From NCBI RefSeq assembly GCF_024752025.1, contig NZ_JANTPU010000001.1, positions 620,001 through 684,000 of the forward strand: DNA of 64,000 nt, given 5' to 3'. This DNA is from Pseudidiomarina sp. CB1 (GTDB lineage: Bacteria > Pseudomonadota > Gammaproteobacteria > Enterobacterales > Alteromonadaceae). Positions 46,185-57,524 of the stretch are shown one piece after another. A program made the translations under genes and the position numbers. Each line of letters starts with the position of its first letter. The stretch's first letter is position 1. The notes beneath the pieces were generated by a model. The model was not told the origin of the DNA and did not search any database. It saw only the letters and a program-made list of their open reading frames with translations.

Positions 46185-47219
46185 TTAACCACGACGTTCA
46201 GCATAAAGTTCTAATTCACTCAAAATGTAGTCTTTCATGCGCATTGTCGTTTCATAGCCAATATCGATTGCTTCATTACCACGTTCAAACTCTAATAGAC
46301 CAATGTGACCAAGTTTAGGTTGGACCAAAATATCCGGCGGATCTCCGGCAATACGAGCCTTGGTGATTCGTTCCTGCATGATATCAATTGCACCGGCCAT
46401 CACCCCAAACATACCTGGCGCTTTATGTGATGGACCACTAAACTTATCAACTACGTTATCCCAATACTGTCCACTAGCGGTGAGGAAGCTCTTAAAGAAG
46501 CCTTCATCCTCTTTGTCTTTATCTTCTTTCGCTAAATCAGTCTTCTCATGAGCTGCACCGGTGTCGACTGCTGTTGTTTGTACTTTCGTAGATACACCAT
46601 GGATATCGGCTTGCGGCTCTGGATGAGGAGGAGCGTGCTTGCCACGAGCCTCAATTGCTGCTGCATTCAATTGTGAGTTTAAATGCACCGCAATCACAAA
46701 ATCGGCGCCAAGCGCTCGACAAAGTGACACTGGAACCGGATTTACTAAGCCACCATCAACCAACCATCGACCATTATGCGCCGCTGGCGCAAGTAAGCCT
46801 GGCATCGCACACGAAGAACGGGCAGCGTGGTAGATATCGCCTTTTCGTAACCACACCTCGCGCCCTGTATAAAGATCCGTCGCTACCGCTCCATAGATAA
46901 TATCGAGATCCTCAATCTCTACCGAGCCAAAGCGTTCACGAGCATGGCTGAAGACCTTTTCGCCTTGGATAATACCGCCATGACTAAAACCAAAATCGAG
47001 CAAGTTAAAGACTTGCCAACGTCCCATATCCCGAACCCATTCTTCGAGCTCATCGATACGGCCAGAAGCAAAACCGGCCCCCACAAGGGAGCCGATTGAT
47101 GTTCCTGCAACCATATTGACTTCAATCCCCATCTCTTGAAGCGCTTTGATTACGCCGATATGGGACCAGCCACGTGCTGCACCAGAGCCTAGTGCGAGAG
47201 CAACTTTGACATAACTCAT
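46185..47219 (-). CDS. rssA: RssA-like patatin phospholipase family protein
   Basis: Patatin-fold acyl hydrolase of 344 residues. The oxyanion segment is LGSGAARGWSHIGV (10-23), nucleophile S41 lies in GTSIG, and the catalytic D155 in DGGLVNPVP. It matches E. coli RssA at both ends (AGDPPDILVQP in the C-terminal part). An extra hydrophilic stretch of roughly 50 residues at about 190-245 (Lys/Glu/Asp-rich) makes it longer than the 301-residue E. coli protein. E. coli rssA precedes rssB, the RpoS adaptor; rssB is not here. It lies 17 bases after recA, so it may share the SOS transcript. Confidence 0.9.
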   Translation of the reverse strand: MSYVKVALALGSGAARGWSHIGVIKALQEMGIEVNMVAGTSIGSLVGAGFASGRIDELEEWVRDMGRWQVFNLLDFGFSHGGIIQGEKVFSHARERFGSVEIEDLDIIYGAVATDLYTGREVWLRKGDIYHAARSSCAMPGLLAPAAHNGRWLVDGGLVNPVPVSLCRALGADFVIAVHLNSQLNAAAIEARGKHAPPHPEPQADIHGVSTKVQTTAVDTGAAHEKTDLAKEDKDKEDEGFFKSFLTASGQYWDNVVDKFSGPSHKAPGMFGVMAGAIDIMQERITKARIAGDPPDILVQPKLGHIGLLEFERGNEAIDIGYETTMRMKDYILSELELYAERRG

Positions 47220-47236
47220 CGCAAATCTATTCCTTA

Positions 47237-48295
47237 TTAAACTAAATCATCATCAGCTAATTCAGCGTCTTTGTTTTCACTTTTCGCTGCATCGCCACCC
47301 TTTACAGGTTTAGCGAGTAACTGTTCGCGTAGACGCTTTTCGATATCTTCAGCAATAGCCTTATTCTCGATCAAGAATTTCATTGCATTGGCTTTGCCTT
47401 GACCAATCTTATCACCATTATAGCTATACCAAGCACCAGCTTTATCTACAATCTTTTGCTTCACGCCAAGATCGATAAGCTCACCCTCTTTAGAAATACC
47501 AGTACCGTACATAATCTGGAATTCAGCTTGCTTGAATGGTGGGGCTACTTTATTCTTCACAACTTTCACGCGGGTTTCATTACCTACGACTTCATCACCT
47601 TCTTTGACAGCACCGGTGCGACGGATATCAAGACGCACTGATGAGTAGAACTTCAATGCATTACCACCAGTTGTGGTTTCTGGGTTACCAAACATTACCC
47701 CAATCTTCATGCGAATTTGGTTGATAAAGATACACAGGCTGTTTGATTTTTTAATATTCGCCGTTAGCTTACGTAGCGCTTGTGACATAAGGCGCGCTTG
47801 CAAGCCTACATGGCTGTCACCCATTTCACCTTCAATTTCTGCTTTTGGTGTGAGTGCTGCAACCGAGTCAACAATAACCACGTCGACTGCTGCTGAACGT
47901 ACCAGCATGTCACAAATTTCTAATGCTTGTTCACCTGTATCAGGTTGCGATACCAAGAGTTCATCGACGTTAACACCAAGCTTTTCAGCGTAGACTGGGT
48001 CGAGTGCGTGCTCTGCATCAACGAAAGCACAGGTTTTACCCATTTTCTGAGCCTCAGCGATCACTTGCAATGTAAGTGTCGTTTTACCACTCGACTCTGG
48101 ACCATAGATCTCTACCACACGACCAAAAGGCAACCCGCCAATCCCTAACGCGATATCTAAACTTAAAGAACCGGTCGGTACTGACGCAATATCCATCGCT
48201 TGGTTATCACCCAAGCGCATAATAGAGCCTTTGCCGAATTGACGTTCGATTTGGCTAAGCGCCGCATCAAGTGCTTTTTGTTTATCGTTGCTCAT
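47237..48295 (-). CDS. recA: Recombinase RecA
   Basis: Strand-exchange protein and LexA co-protease. It has 352 residues. Walker [10 protein letters not shown] is at 65-73. [10 protein letters not shown], the L1 loop [19 protein letters not shown], the L2 region [19 protein letters not shown] and an acidic C-terminus (AELADDDLV) are all present. A perfect LexA box lies between its -35 and -10. recX, the usual next gene, is absent; rssA follows. Confidence 0.99.
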   Translation of the reverse strand: MSNDKQKALDAALSQIERQFGKGSIMRLGDNQAMDIASVPTGSLSLDIALGIGGLPFGRVVEIYGPESSGKTTLTLQVIAEAQKMGKTCAFVDAEHALDPVYAEKLGVNVDELLVSQPDTGEQALEICDMLVRSAAVDVVIVDSVAALTPKAEIEGEMGDSHVGLQARLMSQALRKLTANIKKSNSLCIFINQIRMKIGVMFGNPETTTGGNALKFYSSVRLDIRRTGAVKEGDEVVGNETRVKVVKNKVAPPFKQAEFQIMYGTGISKEGELIDLGVKQKIVDKAGAWYSYNGDKIGQGKANAMKFLIENKAIAEDIEKRLREQLLAKPVKGGDAAKSENKDAELADDDLV

Positions 48296-48329
48296 GGTAA
48301 TGTCCGTTCTATTGAATGCGTTAAAATTG

Positions 48330-48357
48330 AGTATACTGTATTTTTATACAGTATCAA
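48330..48357 (-). promoter_or_regulatory. recA promoter with embedded LexA box
   Basis: Minus strand: TTGATA (-35), 16-base spacer, TATACT (-10). The spacer and flanks form the SOS box at 48334-48353, CTGT-N8-ACAG inside a 20-base palindrome. The layout is nearly identical to the E. coli recA promoter. The -35 overlaps the final codons of pncC. Confidence 0.95.
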
Positions 48358-48836
48358 GAGATTTTTTCAAAACACCGCAGAGCTTCGCTGATAGTAGCCT
48401 CCCTCACCGCCGAGCGATCGCCCTCGAAATGGCACTTCCAGCTCATTTGACCGCCCTTCCATGCGAGTCCAAACCATACTAATCCGACAGGTTTGTCCAC
48501 GCTGCCGCCACTAGGCCCCGCAATGCCAGTCACCGCAATGGCAACTTCAGTCGACGCCAACCGAAGCGCACCTACAGCCATTGCTTCTGCCGTCGCCGCC
48601 GATACCGCGCCGGCGCTTTGCAGTACCTCGTTTGGCACACCGAGAATACGTTCTTTCAGCGTATTACTGTAGGTAATGAAGCCGCCTTCAAGCCACGCCG
48701 AGCTCCCGGCAACCGCACTTAAAGCATACCCTATCCCTCCTGCCGTGCAGGATTCTGCGGTAGCAATTCGCCAGTTGCGTTGTTGCAACCAACGACCGAT
48801 TTCTACTGCCAGATCATAATGAGATTGTGTTACCAT
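48354..48836 (-). CDS. pncC: Nicotinamide-nucleotide amidase PncC (CinA C-terminal family)
   Basis: Deamidates NMN to nicotinate mononucleotide in the pyridine-nucleotide salvage cycle. The ATG at 48836 gives 160 residues; an open frame continues upstream into mutS but has no homology there. The family motif [21 protein letters not shown] is near 26-46. [15 protein letters not shown] and [10 protein letters not shown]-like [17 protein letters not shown] are also present. It is directly upstream of recA, as ygaD is in E. coli, and divergent from mutS across 50 bp. Confidence 0.94.
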   Translation of the reverse strand: MVTQSHYDLAVEIGRWLQQRNWRIATAESCTAGGIGYALSAVAGSSAWLEGGFITYSNTLKERILGVPNEVLQSAGAVSAATAEAMAVGALRLASTEVAIAVTGIAGPSGGSVDKPVGLVWFGLAWKGGQMSWKCHFEGDRSAVREATISEALRCFEKIS

Positions 48837-48886
48837 TTTGCCATTGGCACCTTTTAAAAATAACGCTACTACGGATAATAACAGGC

Positions 48887-51475
48887 ATGCCGCAAGCGAC
48901 AACTCCCAGTACAGACTTTTCTGCGCATACACCCATGATGCAGCAATACTTGCGTATTAAGGCGGAACACGCCGACACGCTTTTATTCTATCGCATGGGG
49001 GATTTTTACGAATTATTTTACCAAGATGCGCAAAAAGCGGCTGAGCTGTTAGACATTTCACTAACTCAACGCGGTGCGAGTAATGGTAAGCCGATTCCAA
49101 TGGCTGGCGTGCCGTATCATGCGGCAGAAAACTATCTTGCGCGACTCTTGCAGCTTGGTGAATCAGTGGCTATCTGTGAACAAGTAGGTGACCCCGCCAC
49201 CAGCAAAGGCCCCGTTGAACGCAAAGTGGTAAGGGTACTTACGCCGGGCACCGTAACTGATGAAGCGTTGCTCAATGAAGGCAGCGAAAACTTACTCGTT
49301 GCTGTAGCCCCACAAGAACGCGAAGGCCAGCACCATTTTGGAATTGCCAGTCTTGATCTGGCAAGCGGTCGTTTCAGCGTCAGTGAAGTGGCCAGCGAAG
49401 CGGCACTACAAGCCGAGCTACAGCGCTTACAACCGGCCGAGCTGCTGTATCCAGACACGGTGCAATGGCAAACAACATGGCACCCGTGTGAAGCGCGCCG
49501 CGCACGCCCTGACTGGGAGTTCGCGAGCGATAGTGCCCACGCACTCTTGTGCCGTCAATTTGCTGTGCAACACCTTGACGGTTTTGGGGTTAGCCACTTG
49601 CCTGTGGCGTTAGGCGCAGCCGGAGCTTTATTAAACTACGTAAAACTAACGCAGCGCGCAGCTTTACCGCATATCCAAGCCATTCATGCGGAGCAGAGTT
49701 CTGACGCGGTGCAGATGGACGCCGCAACACAACGCAACCTAGAACTGGTTACATCGCTTAGCGGCGGTACGACGTCACTTTTCAATACCATTAATCGCAC
49801 CGCCACAGCCATGGGTGCACGCTTGTTGAGACGTTGGTTACAGCGCCCGATTCGCAACAGCAAAGAAATAGCAAGCCGTTACGATGCCGTGGCGACCTTA
49901 CAAGACCAAGATTTAGCTACCATACGCCAACAGTTACGCGCCATTGGCGATCTCGAACGCGTTCTCTCACGCATTGCCCTGCGTAGCGCACGACCGCGAG
50001 ATCTGACGCGCTTACGTAGTGCGCTGCAAGCACTGCCAGAAGTGCGTCAACAACTGAATGATCTCAGTGCACTCATGCCTTGGCATGCACAACTGGCCGA
50101 ATTGCCTGAACTGCGCAGTACACTCGAAGCTGCCTTGGTTGAATCGCCTCCTTTACTCATTCGCGACGGCGGTGTTTTAGCCGACGGTTTTGACGAAGAA
50201 CTTGACGAACAACGGGCTCTTGCCGCTGGCGCCACTGACTTTTTAAAACAAATAGAAACGCGTGAACGTGAGCGCACTGGTATTCAAACCTTGAAGGTTG
50301 GCTACAATAAAGTGCATGGTTATTACCTTGAAGCGAGTCGTGCAGCAGCTGCGCATATTCCTGCGGACTATCAACGACGACAAACGCTTAAAAATGCCGA
50401 ACGCTACATTATTCCCGAGTTGAAAACTTACGAAGACAAAGTTTTGCAAGCGCAATCACGTGCGTTAGCGCGCGAAAAATGGTTGTACGATGCATTACTC
50501 AATGAAGCGGCTGAACAGCTTAGTAGTTTGCAACGCACCGCTCGCGCGGTGGCAGAGCTCGATGTATTGCACAGTTTTGCCAAACAAGCCCTCACCCACA
50601 ATTATTGCCGTCCGTCATTGACAGCAGAGCGCGGCATAGAGTTGCAGGCAGCGCGCCACCCGGTCATCGAAGCACAACTCGAAGAACCCTTTATTGCCAA
50701 TGACGTGCGCCTCGATGCGCAAGATCACATGCTATTGATTACGGGCCCTAATATGGGCGGTAAATCAACCTATATGCGGCAAACAGCGCTGATCGCTATT
50801 CTCGCATACTGCGGCAGCTATGTACCCGCTGCGGCAGCGCAACTCGGTCCTATCGATCGCATCTTCACGCGGATTGGGGCATCAGATGATCTTGCCTCTG
50901 GACGCTCAACCTTTATGGTCGAAATGACCGAAGCCGCAACCATTTTGCATAATGCTACACCGCAAAGTTTAGTGCTTATGGATGAGATTGGTCGTGGTAC
51001 GTCGACCTATGACGGCTTAGCGTTGGCTTGGGCCTGTGCAGAAGCTTTGCTGCAACAAAATCGCGCTTTGACGCTGTTTGCAACGCACTATTTTGAACTT
51101 ACGCAGAGTATCGCGCAATTACCAGGCTGCAGGAATGTGCATGTTGAAGCAACTGAACACGACGATCACATCGTGTTTGAACATCGGGTCAGTGATGGTG
51201 CAGCAAATCGTAGTTTCGGTGTACAGGTTGCCCAACTTGCGGGTCTTCCAAGGCCCGTCTTACAGCGTGCCAAACACGTTTTATTGGAATTAGAAAAATC
51301 GCACACTCAAGAGCAACCGCAACAACAAAAATTGTCGCTCGAGCGTAAATCAGAAGTGGCGCCGCCGCCTCACCCATTGATTCAAGAACTGGAACAGCTG
51401 GAAGTCAATGGCATGACACCTATAGAAGCTTTGCAGTGGTTGGCGCGATGGCAACAGCAACTTAAGTCATCTTAA
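48887..51475 (+). CDS. mutS: DNA mismatch repair protein MutS
   Basis: Recognises mispairs and starts methyl-directed repair. The ATG at 48887 gives 862 residues; upstream in-frame codons overlap pncC and are not used. The mismatch-reading F-x-E motif is F40-Y-E42 in GDFYELF. Walker [10 protein letters not shown] is at 620-628, Walker B is [12 protein letters not shown], and a C-terminal HTH and tetramerisation tail follow. E. coli-type mutS-rpoS proximity is kept, with the two genes convergent and only 24 bases apart. Confidence 0.99.
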   Translation: MPQATTPSTDFSAHTPMMQQYLRIKAEHADTLLFYRMGDFYELFYQDAQKAAELLDISLTQRGASNGKPIPMAGVPYHAAENYLARLLQLGESVAICEQVGDPATSKGPVERKVVRVLTPGTVTDEALLNEGSENLLVAVAPQEREGQHHFGIASLDLASGRFSVSEVASEAALQAELQRLQPAELLYPDTVQWQTTWHPCEARRARPDWEFASDSAHALLCRQFAVQHLDGFGVSHLPVALGAAGALLNYVKLTQRAALPHIQAIHAEQSSDAVQMDAATQRNLELVTSLSGGTTSLFNTINRTATAMGARLLRRWLQRPIRNSKEIASRYDAVATLQDQDLATIRQQLRAIGDLERVLSRIALRSARPRDLTRLRSALQALPEVRQQLNDLSALMPWHAQLAELPELRSTLEAALVESPPLLIRDGGVLADGFDEELDEQRALAAGATDFLKQIETRERERTGIQTLKVGYNKVHGYYLEASRAAAAHIPADYQRRQTLKNAERYIIPELKTYEDKVLQAQSRALAREKWLYDALLNEAAEQLSSLQRTARAVAELDVLHSFAKQALTHNYCRPSLTAERGIELQAARHPVIEAQLEEPFIANDVRLDAQDHMLLITGPNMGGKSTYMRQTALIAILAYCGSYVPAAAAQLGPIDRIFTRIGASDDLASGRSTFMVEMTEAATILHNATPQSLVLMDEIGRGTSTYDGLALAWACAEALLQQNRALTLFATHYFELTQSIAQLPGCRNVHVEATEHDDHIVFEHRVSDGAANRSFGVQVAQLAGLPRPVLQRAKHVLLELEKSHTQEQPQQQKLSLERKSEVAPPPHPLIQELEQLEVNGMTPIEALQWLARWQQQLKSS

Positions 51476-51480
51476 GTTGC
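51457..51480. other. Palindrome across the mutS stop codon
   Basis: GCAACTTAAG-TCAT-CTTAAGTTGC, a 10-bp perfect stem overlapping the mutS stop. The following bases (TTGTG on plus, TGTTG on minus) are not a proper T tract, so termination would be weak. It lies in the mutS-rpoS junction. Confidence 0.5.
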
Positions 51481-51499
51481 TTGTGACCATGGAAGGTTG

Positions 51500-52474
51500 T
51501 TAGTCGTACTGAAACAGTGCGTCGAGGCTAAGACCTTGTTGCCGTAGCATATCGCGCAAACGACGTAAGGCTTCAACTTGAATCTGGCGTACACGCTCAC
51601 GTGTTAGACCGATTTCGCGCCCTACGTCCTCAAGCGTGGCGGGTTCATAGCCCATGAGCCCAAAGCGCCGCGCTAAAACCTCACGTTGTTTGGTATTCAG
51701 GCTAGCAAGCCATTCAACAATGTGCTCCTTCAGATCATCATCTTGCATGACACCTTCAGGACCGTGATCATTTTCATCCGTCAGCAAGTCAACGAGAGCT
51801 TTATCGTTGTCGCCACCTAATGGCGTATCGACCGATGCAATGCGCTCATTGAGACGCAACATACGGCTCACGTCCGCTACCGAAACATCAAGTTGCTCAG
51901 CGATATCCTCAGCCGTGGGCTCATGGTCGAGTTTATGTGCGAGTTCACGTGATGCACGTAAATAGCTGTTTAGCTCTTTCACGACATGAATAGGTAAGCG
52001 AATCGTCCGCGTTTGGTTCATAATGGCGCGTTCAATCGTTTGGCGGATCCACCACGTCGCATAGGTGGAAAATCGGAAACCACGCTCAGGATCAAACTTT
52101 TCAACAGCGCGGATCAGACCAAGGTTCCCCTCTTCAACCAAATCGAGTAAAGGTAGACCACGATTGGTGTAGCGCCGTGCGATTTTTACCACGAGCCTTA
52201 GGTTACTTTCGATCATACGACAACGCGCCGCCTTATCGCCTTTGCGGGCAAGGCGCGAAAAATGAACTTCTTCTTCAGCTGTTAATAACGGCGAGAAACC
52301 AATTTCGCCAAGATAGAGCTGTGTTGCATCCATTTTTTTCTGGTAAGTCGCCCGATTAGCGATGATTTCTTCGAATTCGCTATCATCATCACTAGTGTCA
52401 GCGGCCGCAGATTTTTCCATTTCTGACATCACTGCTTGTTCATCGATGTCATCCACCTCATCCCGTCGACTCAT
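51500..52474 (-). CDS. rpoS: RNA polymerase sigma factor RpoS
   Basis: Stationary-phase and general stress sigma factor, 324 residues. Region 1.2 ([21 protein letters not shown]) is near 48-68. Region 2 has [18 protein letters not shown], with the -10-binding aromatics. Region 4 has [27 protein letters not shown]. The acidic N-terminus differs from E. coli. The start overlaps the nlpD stop (ATGA); in E. coli the main rpoS promoter lies within nlpD, so the same is plausible here. Confidence 0.98.
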   Translation of the reverse strand: MSRRDEVDDIDEQAVMSEMEKSAAADTSDDDSEFEEIIANRATYQKKMDATQLYLGEIGFSPLLTAEEEVHFSRLARKGDKAARCRMIESNLRLVVKIARRYTNRGLPLLDLVEEGNLGLIRAVEKFDPERGFRFSTYATWWIRQTIERAIMNQTRTIRLPIHVVKELNSYLRASRELAHKLDHEPTAEDIAEQLDVSVADVSRMLRLNERIASVDTPLGGDNDKALVDLLTDENDHGPEGVMQDDDLKEHIVEWLASLNTKQREVLARRFGLMGYEPATLEDVGREIGLTRERVRQIQVEALRRLRDMLRQQGLSLDALFQYD

Positions 52475-53313
52475 TGTGACCCCCGTGGTAAATAATGCCG
52501 AGGATTTACTGACTTACCGCGATAACGGACTTCGAAATGAAGTTTCACCCGTTCGGCGTCAGAATTACCCATTTCGGCAATGGCTTCCCCTGCGCTGACC
52601 CACTGTTGTTCTTTTATTAACAGCTTGTCATTGTGAGCGTACGCAGTTATATAATCATCGTTATGTTTCAGGATAATTAAATTTCCATATCCTTTTAGCG
52701 CATTACCAGCATAAACCACTTTACCTGCCGCTGCGGCTTTCACAATGTCGCCCTTCTTGCCAGTGAAGTCGATGCCTTTAGGGCCTGTCACTGCAGCGGT
52801 GAACTCTCGAATAACTTGGTTCTCCGTGGGCCAACGCCAAGCAATCGCATTGCTTTTCGGGAACACTTCGCGCTTAATTTCCGGCCTTGGGAGAGCTGGC
52901 GAGTTCGTAACCTTTTCTTTACTTTTGTCTTCAACATACTCTTTCTTAGGAGTCTTATCAACGCTTTGTGGTGGATCTATTCGCTTTGTCGTAGTCAAAG
53001 GTTGGGATTTTTTCGCTTGTCGTGAGCTTTCCCTTAAGGTTAAGCGCTGACCGGGGAAGATGGTATAGGGTTCACGCAAGCCATTAAGGCGCGCCAGCAT
53101 CCGCACGTCAATATTAGCGCGAAAGGCAATTGAATAGAGTGTGTCGCCCTTTTGCACCAGATAAGAGCTGCCAGCAAGGCTGTTCGCTTCATAGTCATAA
53201 ATGCTGCGCCCCTGGTAAACTTTCTCAACAGGAGCTGGTTGCTGGCGTTGAGCACAGCCTACGAGGAGCAGCACACAACTGAGACTGAGAACGAAGCTAA
53301 CGCGTCCATACAT
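52471..53313 (-). CDS. nlpD: NlpD, murein hydrolase activator lipoprotein
   Basis: Outer-membrane lipoprotein that activates amidase AmiC at division. The start at 53313 ([13 protein letters not shown]) gives 280 residues with lipobox LLVGC (C20); upstream in-frame residues would spoil the signal peptide. One LysM domain ([13 protein letters not shown]...GQRLTL) is followed by a Lys/Pro/Thr linker and a LytM (M23) domain. Zinc ligands are lost: the HxxxD motif reads KGIDF and the HxH motif reads HFE. This fits a non-catalytic activator. It overlaps yqaA by 17 bases. Confidence 0.93.
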   Translation of the reverse strand: MYGRVSFVLSLSCVLLLVGCAQRQQPAPVEKVYQGRSIYDYEANSLAGSSYLVQKGDTLYSIAFRANIDVRMLARLNGLREPYTIFPGQRLTLRESSRQAKKSQPLTTTKRIDPPQSVDKTPKKEYVEDKSKEKVTNSPALPRPEIKREVFPKSNAIAWRWPTENQVIREFTAAVTGPKGIDFTGKKGDIVKAAAAGKVVYAGNALKGYGNLIILKHNDDYITAYAHNDKLLIKEQQWVSAGEAIAEMGNSDAERVKLHFEVRYRGKSVNPRHYLPRGSQ

Positions 53314-53875
53314 AAGCAATTCCGGCGATGATGACCATAGCCCAACCGATACGGTCGACATAAGTTCTTAGCTTTAATGCCATCTTCGGCCCTCCTGTTT
53401 TCAACAGCCAAGCGACCAAATAGAAACGTAGACCGCGACTTATCAACGAGCCTAACACAAACGGGATAAACATAACCTGCAGCATGCCACCACTCACCGT
53501 AAAAAGCTTATAAGGAAGTGGCGAAAATCCCGCAATAAAAATAATCCAAAACCCGTAGTTTTGAAACCAATCTGTCACTGTTGCTAGTTTCTCTTGGTAA
53601 CCAGCCCACTCGACGAGCGGTAACACCAAGGGCTCAAAAGCAAAGTATCCCAGCCAATAACCGGCAATACCACCCAATACCGATGCAATTGTCGTTAAAA
53701 ATGCGAAAAACCATGCACGTTGCGGCTGCGTCATGGCCATTGGGGCCAACATAACATCCGGTGGGATTGGAAAAATGACAGATTCAGTAAAACTCAAGCC
53801 GACCAAAATAGCGGGTGCGCGACGATGTTGCGACCATTGCAAGACACGATCATAAAGAGCACTAAACAGCTTCAT
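53297..53875 (-). CDS. yqaA: YqaA-family membrane protein (VTT/DedA-like)
   Basis: Inner-membrane protein of 192 residues with about four to five hydrophobic segments. [19 protein letters not shown] near 29-47 resembles the re-entrant region of the DedA/VTT fold, and [16 protein letters not shown] near 118-133 is a conserved YqaA motif. DedA relatives take part in lipid scrambling and membrane homeostasis; no specific role is known for YqaA. Insertion between pcm and nlpD is common in Alteromonadales-type genomes. It overlaps pcm (ATGA) and nlpD. Confidence 0.85.
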   Translation of the reverse strand: MKLFSALYDRVLQWSQHRRAPAILVGLSFTESVIFPIPPDVMLAPMAMTQPQRAWFFAFLTTIASVLGGIAGYWLGYFAFEPLVLPLVEWAGYQEKLATVTDWFQNYGFWIIFIAGFSPLPYKLFTVSGGMLQVMFIPFVLGSLISRGLRFYLVAWLLKTGGPKMALKLRTYVDRIGWAMVIIAGIAYVWTR

Positions 53876-54507
53876 GCCAAACTTCCTGGTACAAGGGGCA
53901 CAAATTTAACGTCGCCGAGTTGCTTATGTTCGTAGTCATCACCAAACCGGCGAATCACCACTAAACGCTGTTTGATGCTCCCCACAGGAATAATCATCAC
54001 CCCACCATCGGCAAGTTGTTCCATTAGTGCATGGGGTATGTCACTAGCGGCGGCTGTCACGATAATGCCATCAAACGGCGCTTTGCTTTGCCAGCCTTGC
54101 CAACCATCACCGTGACGCATGCTAACGTTGTGTAAATCGAGCTTTTTCAAGCGGCGCTTCGCTTGATATTGCAATTCAGCGATACGTTCGACAGAAAAAA
54201 CCTTATCCACTAACTGCGCCAATATCGCGGTTTGATAACCACTGCCGGTACCAATTTCCAGCACTTTATGGCAATGATGCTGCATCAAAAGTTGCGTCAT
54301 TGATGCCACCATTAAAGGTTGCGAGATTGTTTGCCCCTTGCCAATCGGCAACGCCGTATTTTCATAGGCTTTATGCGCCAAAGACTCCGGCATAAATAGA
54401 TGACGCGGAGTATTCGCAATGACCTCTAATACCTGATCATTGCTGATCCCCTGCTCGCGCAGCAACGCAACCAAGCGTTTTGCCATTCCCTGAAAATTTT
54501 GAATCAT
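53872..54507 (-). CDS. pcm: Protein-L-isoaspartate O-methyltransferase
   Basis: Repairs isoaspartyl damage in ageing proteins using SAM. It has 211 residues. The SAM-binding motif [18 protein letters not shown] is near 80-97; [21 protein letters not shown] upstream is the PCMT signature. [20 protein letters not shown] is also typical. It sits in the surE-pcm-nlpD-rpoS stationary-phase block, with 23 bases between it and surE. Confidence 0.96.
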   Translation of the reverse strand: MIQNFQGMAKRLVALLREQGISNDQVLEVIANTPRHLFMPESLAHKAYENTALPIGKGQTISQPLMVASMTQLLMQHHCHKVLEIGTGSGYQTAILAQLVDKVFSVERIAELQYQAKRRLKKLDLHNVSMRHGDGWQGWQSKAPFDGIIVTAAASDIPHALMEQLADGGVMIIPVGSIKQRLVVIRRFGDDYEHKQLGDVKFVPLVPGSLA

Positions 54508-54530
54508 TGTCGTTTTTCTTGTTGTTATAA

Positions 54531-55286
54531 TTAGTCTGTCGTTTCGTCAAGCCACGCCGCTAACGTAACTTGGTGACTTCTCGCTGTCATGTCCAAACTG
54601 ATGGGGGTAATCGAGACATACCCCTCGCGTACAGCGTAAAAATCAGTGTCTTCACCGTCATCTTGATGCCCACCAATTGGACCATACCAATAAATTTTAC
54701 GGCCAAATGGATCGCTTGATTCAACCATGGTCTCAGCGCGGTGGCGACGACCTAATCGAGTAATTTTAATGCCTTTGAGTTCCTCATAAGGTACCGCTGG
54801 AACGTTAATATTTAGAATTGTGTCAAGGCGTAGCGGTTTATCCGCCATTTTATTTACGATATCAGCTACCACACGAGCCGCAGTTTCATAGTAATCATGC
54901 GTGCGATCGCCCATGGATACTGCAATGGCCGGGAGGCCCATGTAACGCCCTTCCATAGCGGCAGCAACGGTTCCCGAATAGAGCACATCGTCGCCCATGT
55001 TGGGCCCATCGTTAATACCCGACACAACAAGATCGACATCATCCGCAAGTGGTGAGTTGGTTCCCAAATGCACGCAATCGGTGGGAGTACCATTAAGCGA
55101 GAAAAAGCCATTATCAAGTTTCTGTACGCGTAACGGGTTATGTAACGTCAACGAATTACTAGCACCGCTACAATTCCGATCTGGCGCAATAACCCGCACC
55201 TGTGCAATTTCATTAAGCGCTTCGTAAAGCGCTGCAATACCTGGTGCGTGAACGCCATCATCGTTGCTCACTAATAACTTCATCAT
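54531..55286 (-). CDS. surE: 5'/3'-nucleotidase SurE
   Basis: Metal-dependent phosphatase on nucleoside monophosphates and short polyphosphate, induced in stress. It has 251 residues. The metal site is [11 protein letters not shown] (N8, D9, D10 when counted from the first of two ATGs) with S/N ligands in [34 protein letters not shown] near 91-115 is the SurE signature. The first ATG overlaps the truD stop by four bases. Confidence 0.97.
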   Translation of the reverse strand: MMKLLVSNDDGVHAPGIAALYEALNEIAQVRVIAPDRNCSGASNSLTLHNPLRVQKLDNGFFSLNGTPTDCVHLGTNSPLADDVDLVVSGINDGPNMGDDVLYSGTVAAAMEGRYMGLPAIAVSMGDRTHDYYETAARVVADIVNKMADKPLRLDTILNINVPAVPYEELKGIKITRLGRRHRAETMVESSDPFGRKIYWYGPIGGHQDDGEDTDFYAVREGYVSITPISLDMTARSHQVTLAAWLDETTD

Positions 55287-56341
55287 ACTGCTTCATCCTC
55301 TGTCACATCTTGCATTAATTCACGAAGTACGCTGGTGGCGAAACTCCCCGTCGGCAGACTAAACATTACCTCGACGGTATCGGTATCGACGCACTCGAAA
55401 GCTGCTTGCTCAAGTTTTAATAGCAATCGCCGGCGCGCTAGATCCACGCGCTTCTGGCGTAAACCATCAACTAAGTTTTGATAACCTTGTAACTGTTCAT
55501 GCTCAAACGGACTCAAATGCTCTTGCCACGGTTCTTTATAGCCGCCCGGCAAAGGGCCCGAAAGATGAATATCACCACTACGCCAACGTTCGATAAGTGT
55601 ACCATCGAGTTGGTCGACTTGAAAAAACGAACGCGTCCCGCTGAGTAGCATAAAATCCCCGATCTCCGGGGTAAGTCGCTGGTGTTCGATACGCTGACTG
55701 AGAAGCACATTGAATAGGTAAGAGCGGATACTCGATAACAACATTCCCTGTTGTTGACGGCTCCACTTTTTTGCCTTTTTATTACTTATCTCACCGGTCA
55801 GCCAAGCTTCAGCCTTCACCAGGTTTTGCCCGTCACGGCCAAACCGTTGCTCACCAAAATAGTTTGGCACACCATGTTGCACAAGCTGTTGCCAGCGCTC
55901 TTGCAGCGCCTCAACATCGCTCACCTGACGCAAGCGCAAACGAAATGCATTCCCCTGATGCAAACCCATTTTCAGTTTTTTACTGCGCAGGAAAGCGCGT
56001 TCGACACGAAACTCTGGATGCTCAAGCTGCTGCCAGTCGAGCAATGCTTTGCCCGGCAGTTGTACTGAAAACCACTGCCAGGTTTCAGCGTGCCGGTCCT
56101 TGAGGCCAGCATAACTAACGTTGCGTTCGCTAACACCGGCAAATTCAGCTAATTGACGCGCGACAAAAGTTGTATTAGCGCCCTTCTTATAAACCCATAA
56201 CCACTGATGCTCACCCTCATCTTCGGCAGTCACGTCAAGGAGCTCAGTTACTTGAAAGTCGCTAGGTTGTTGCTTATAGCTGCCACTCACTTGTGGGCGA
56301 CCATGCATATAACTCAGTTCAGCTAAGTTTGCTTCAATCAA
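55283..56341 (-). CDS. truD: tRNA pseudouridine(13) synthase TruD
   Basis: Modifies U13 of tRNA-Glu. It has 352 residues. The catalytic aspartate is D82 in [14 protein letters not shown], and [14 protein letters not shown] is the family motif near 155-168. It starts at a TTG that overlaps the ispF stop (TTGATTGA); a perfect AGGAGG six bases before the TTG decides this start. It overlaps surE by four bases. Confidence 0.96.
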   Translation of the reverse strand: MIEANLAELSYMHGRPQVSGSYKQQPSDFQVTELLDVTAEDEGEHQWLWVYKKGANTTFVARQLAEFAGVSERNVSYAGLKDRHAETWQWFSVQLPGKALLDWQQLEHPEFRVERAFLRSKKLKMGLHQGNAFRLRLRQVSDVEALQERWQQLVQHGVPNYFGEQRFGRDGQNLVKAEAWLTGEISNKKAKKWSRQQQGMLLSSIRSYLFNVLLSQRIEHQRLTPEIGDFMLLSGTRSFFQVDQLDGTLIERWRSGDIHLSGPLPGGYKEPWQEHLSPFEHEQLQGYQNLVDGLRQKRVDLARRRLLLKLEQAAFECVDTDTVEVMFSLPTGSFATSVLRELMQDVTEDEAV

Positions 56342-56816
56342 GTGGCGCCTCCTGCATCAGCACCACTGCATGGCAGGCAATTCCCTCTTTGCGACCAACA
56401 AAACCCAGTTTCTCGGTCGTCGTCGCTTTCACATTGACTCGACTTACATCGGCACGTAACGTTGCTGCAATACGACGACGCATATCGGTAATAACGGGAG
56501 CCAGCTTGGGCGCTTGCGCCACGATCGTAACGTCGAGATTGCCCAAGACATAGCCCTCTTGCGCAGCCATTTGCACCACCTTGGCAAGAAGTTCCGCGCT
56601 ATCAGCGCCCGCGTAAGTTGCGTCAGTATCAGGAAAGTGGTGACCAATATCACCTTTACCCAAAGCACCTAAAACCGCATCCGTTATCGCGTGCAGGACG
56701 ACATCACCATCGGAATGAGCAATTAAACCTTGCTCATAGTCAACCTTTATACCACCTAGTACTAAAGGCTTGTCACTACCAAATTTGTGTACATCGTAGC
56801 CATGCCCTATGCGCAT
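56334..56816 (-). CDS. ispF: 2-C-methyl-D-erythritol 2,4-cyclodiphosphate synthase
   Basis: Fifth enzyme of the non-mevalonate isoprenoid pathway. It has 160 residues. Zinc ligands D8 and H10 are in GYDVHKF, with [14 protein letters not shown] supplying the rest. The C-terminal region has [19 protein letters not shown], the trimer-cavity segment. It lies 12 bases from ispD. Confidence 0.98.
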   Translation of the reverse strand: MRIGHGYDVHKFGSDKPLVLGGIKVDYEQGLIAHSDGDVVLHAITDAVLGALGKGDIGHHFPDTDATYAGADSAELLAKVVQMAAQEGYVLGNLDVTIVAQAPKLAPVITDMRRRIAATLRADVSRVNVKATTTEKLGFVGRKEGIACHAVVLMQEAPLD

Positions 56817-56828
56817 TTCGTCTCCTTC

Positions 56829-57524
56829 TTAAGTTTTTGCCGTAAGCCAAAGATGGGCGAGCTGTTCGTCGCCCGGCAAGGTGATCTTAATATTACTGCG
56901 TTTACCTTGCACCAACTTTGGTTGCTTACCTAAAGCTTCGATCACCGACGCTTCATCGGTTAACTGAGGGTTATCAACGCCTAGCCGAATAAAGCCAGAT
57001 AGCAACTCTGCACTGCGGAAAACTTGCGGCGTTAACGCTTGCCAAAGTTGCTCGCGTGCCACTGTAACGAGCGCGCGGTGCTGCTCACTCGCACGCTTCA
57101 AAGTATCTGCCACGGGCAGTGCCAGTAGCGCACCTACCTCGTCGGCTAAGGCATGGTCTAGCACCGATGCGAGTTCCTCAGCACTCAAACAAGGACGCGC
57201 CGCATCGTGAACAGCTACCCAAACAAAACCAGCAGCCGCAGCTGCAGCAACACCACTTTGCACCGAAGCAGCACGCGTTGGACCGCCCTCAACTCGGGTA
57301 ATAGGGGTGGAAGTGTTAAAATTCAGCGTCGGGTAATACGCATCTTCAGCGCTGGTGGCGATAAAAATGTGGCTAATGCGCGGATCTTGGCTAAGCGATT
57401 TAACGGTCAACTCTAGCACAGTAGCGCCCGCAATCTGCAGATACTGCTTCGGCCGCGTACTTTGCATGCGTCGCCCAATTCCCGCCGCCGGGACGATAGC
57501 TGCCACGCTGTTATTCTGGGTCAT
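56829..57524 (-). CDS. ispD: 2-C-methyl-D-erythritol 4-phosphate cytidylyltransferase
   Basis: Transfers CMP to methylerythritol phosphate, the third pathway step. It has 231 residues. The nucleotide-binding N-terminus is VPAAGIGRRMQSTRPKQYL near 11-29. The family motif VAVHDAARPCLS is near 102-113, and TDEASVIEALG follows. The start lies within the end of ftsB (14-base overlap). Confidence 0.97.
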   Translation of the reverse strand: MTQNNSVAAIVPAAGIGRRMQSTRPKQYLQIAGATVLELTVKSLSQDPRISHIFIATSAEDAYYPTLNFNTSTPITRVEGGPTRAASVQSGVAAAAAAGFVWVAVHDAARPCLSAEELASVLDHALADEVGALLALPVADTLKRASEQHRALVTVAREQLWQALTPQVFRSAELLSGFIRLGVDNPQLTDEASVIEALGKQPKLVQGKRSNIKITLPGDEQLAHLWLTAKT

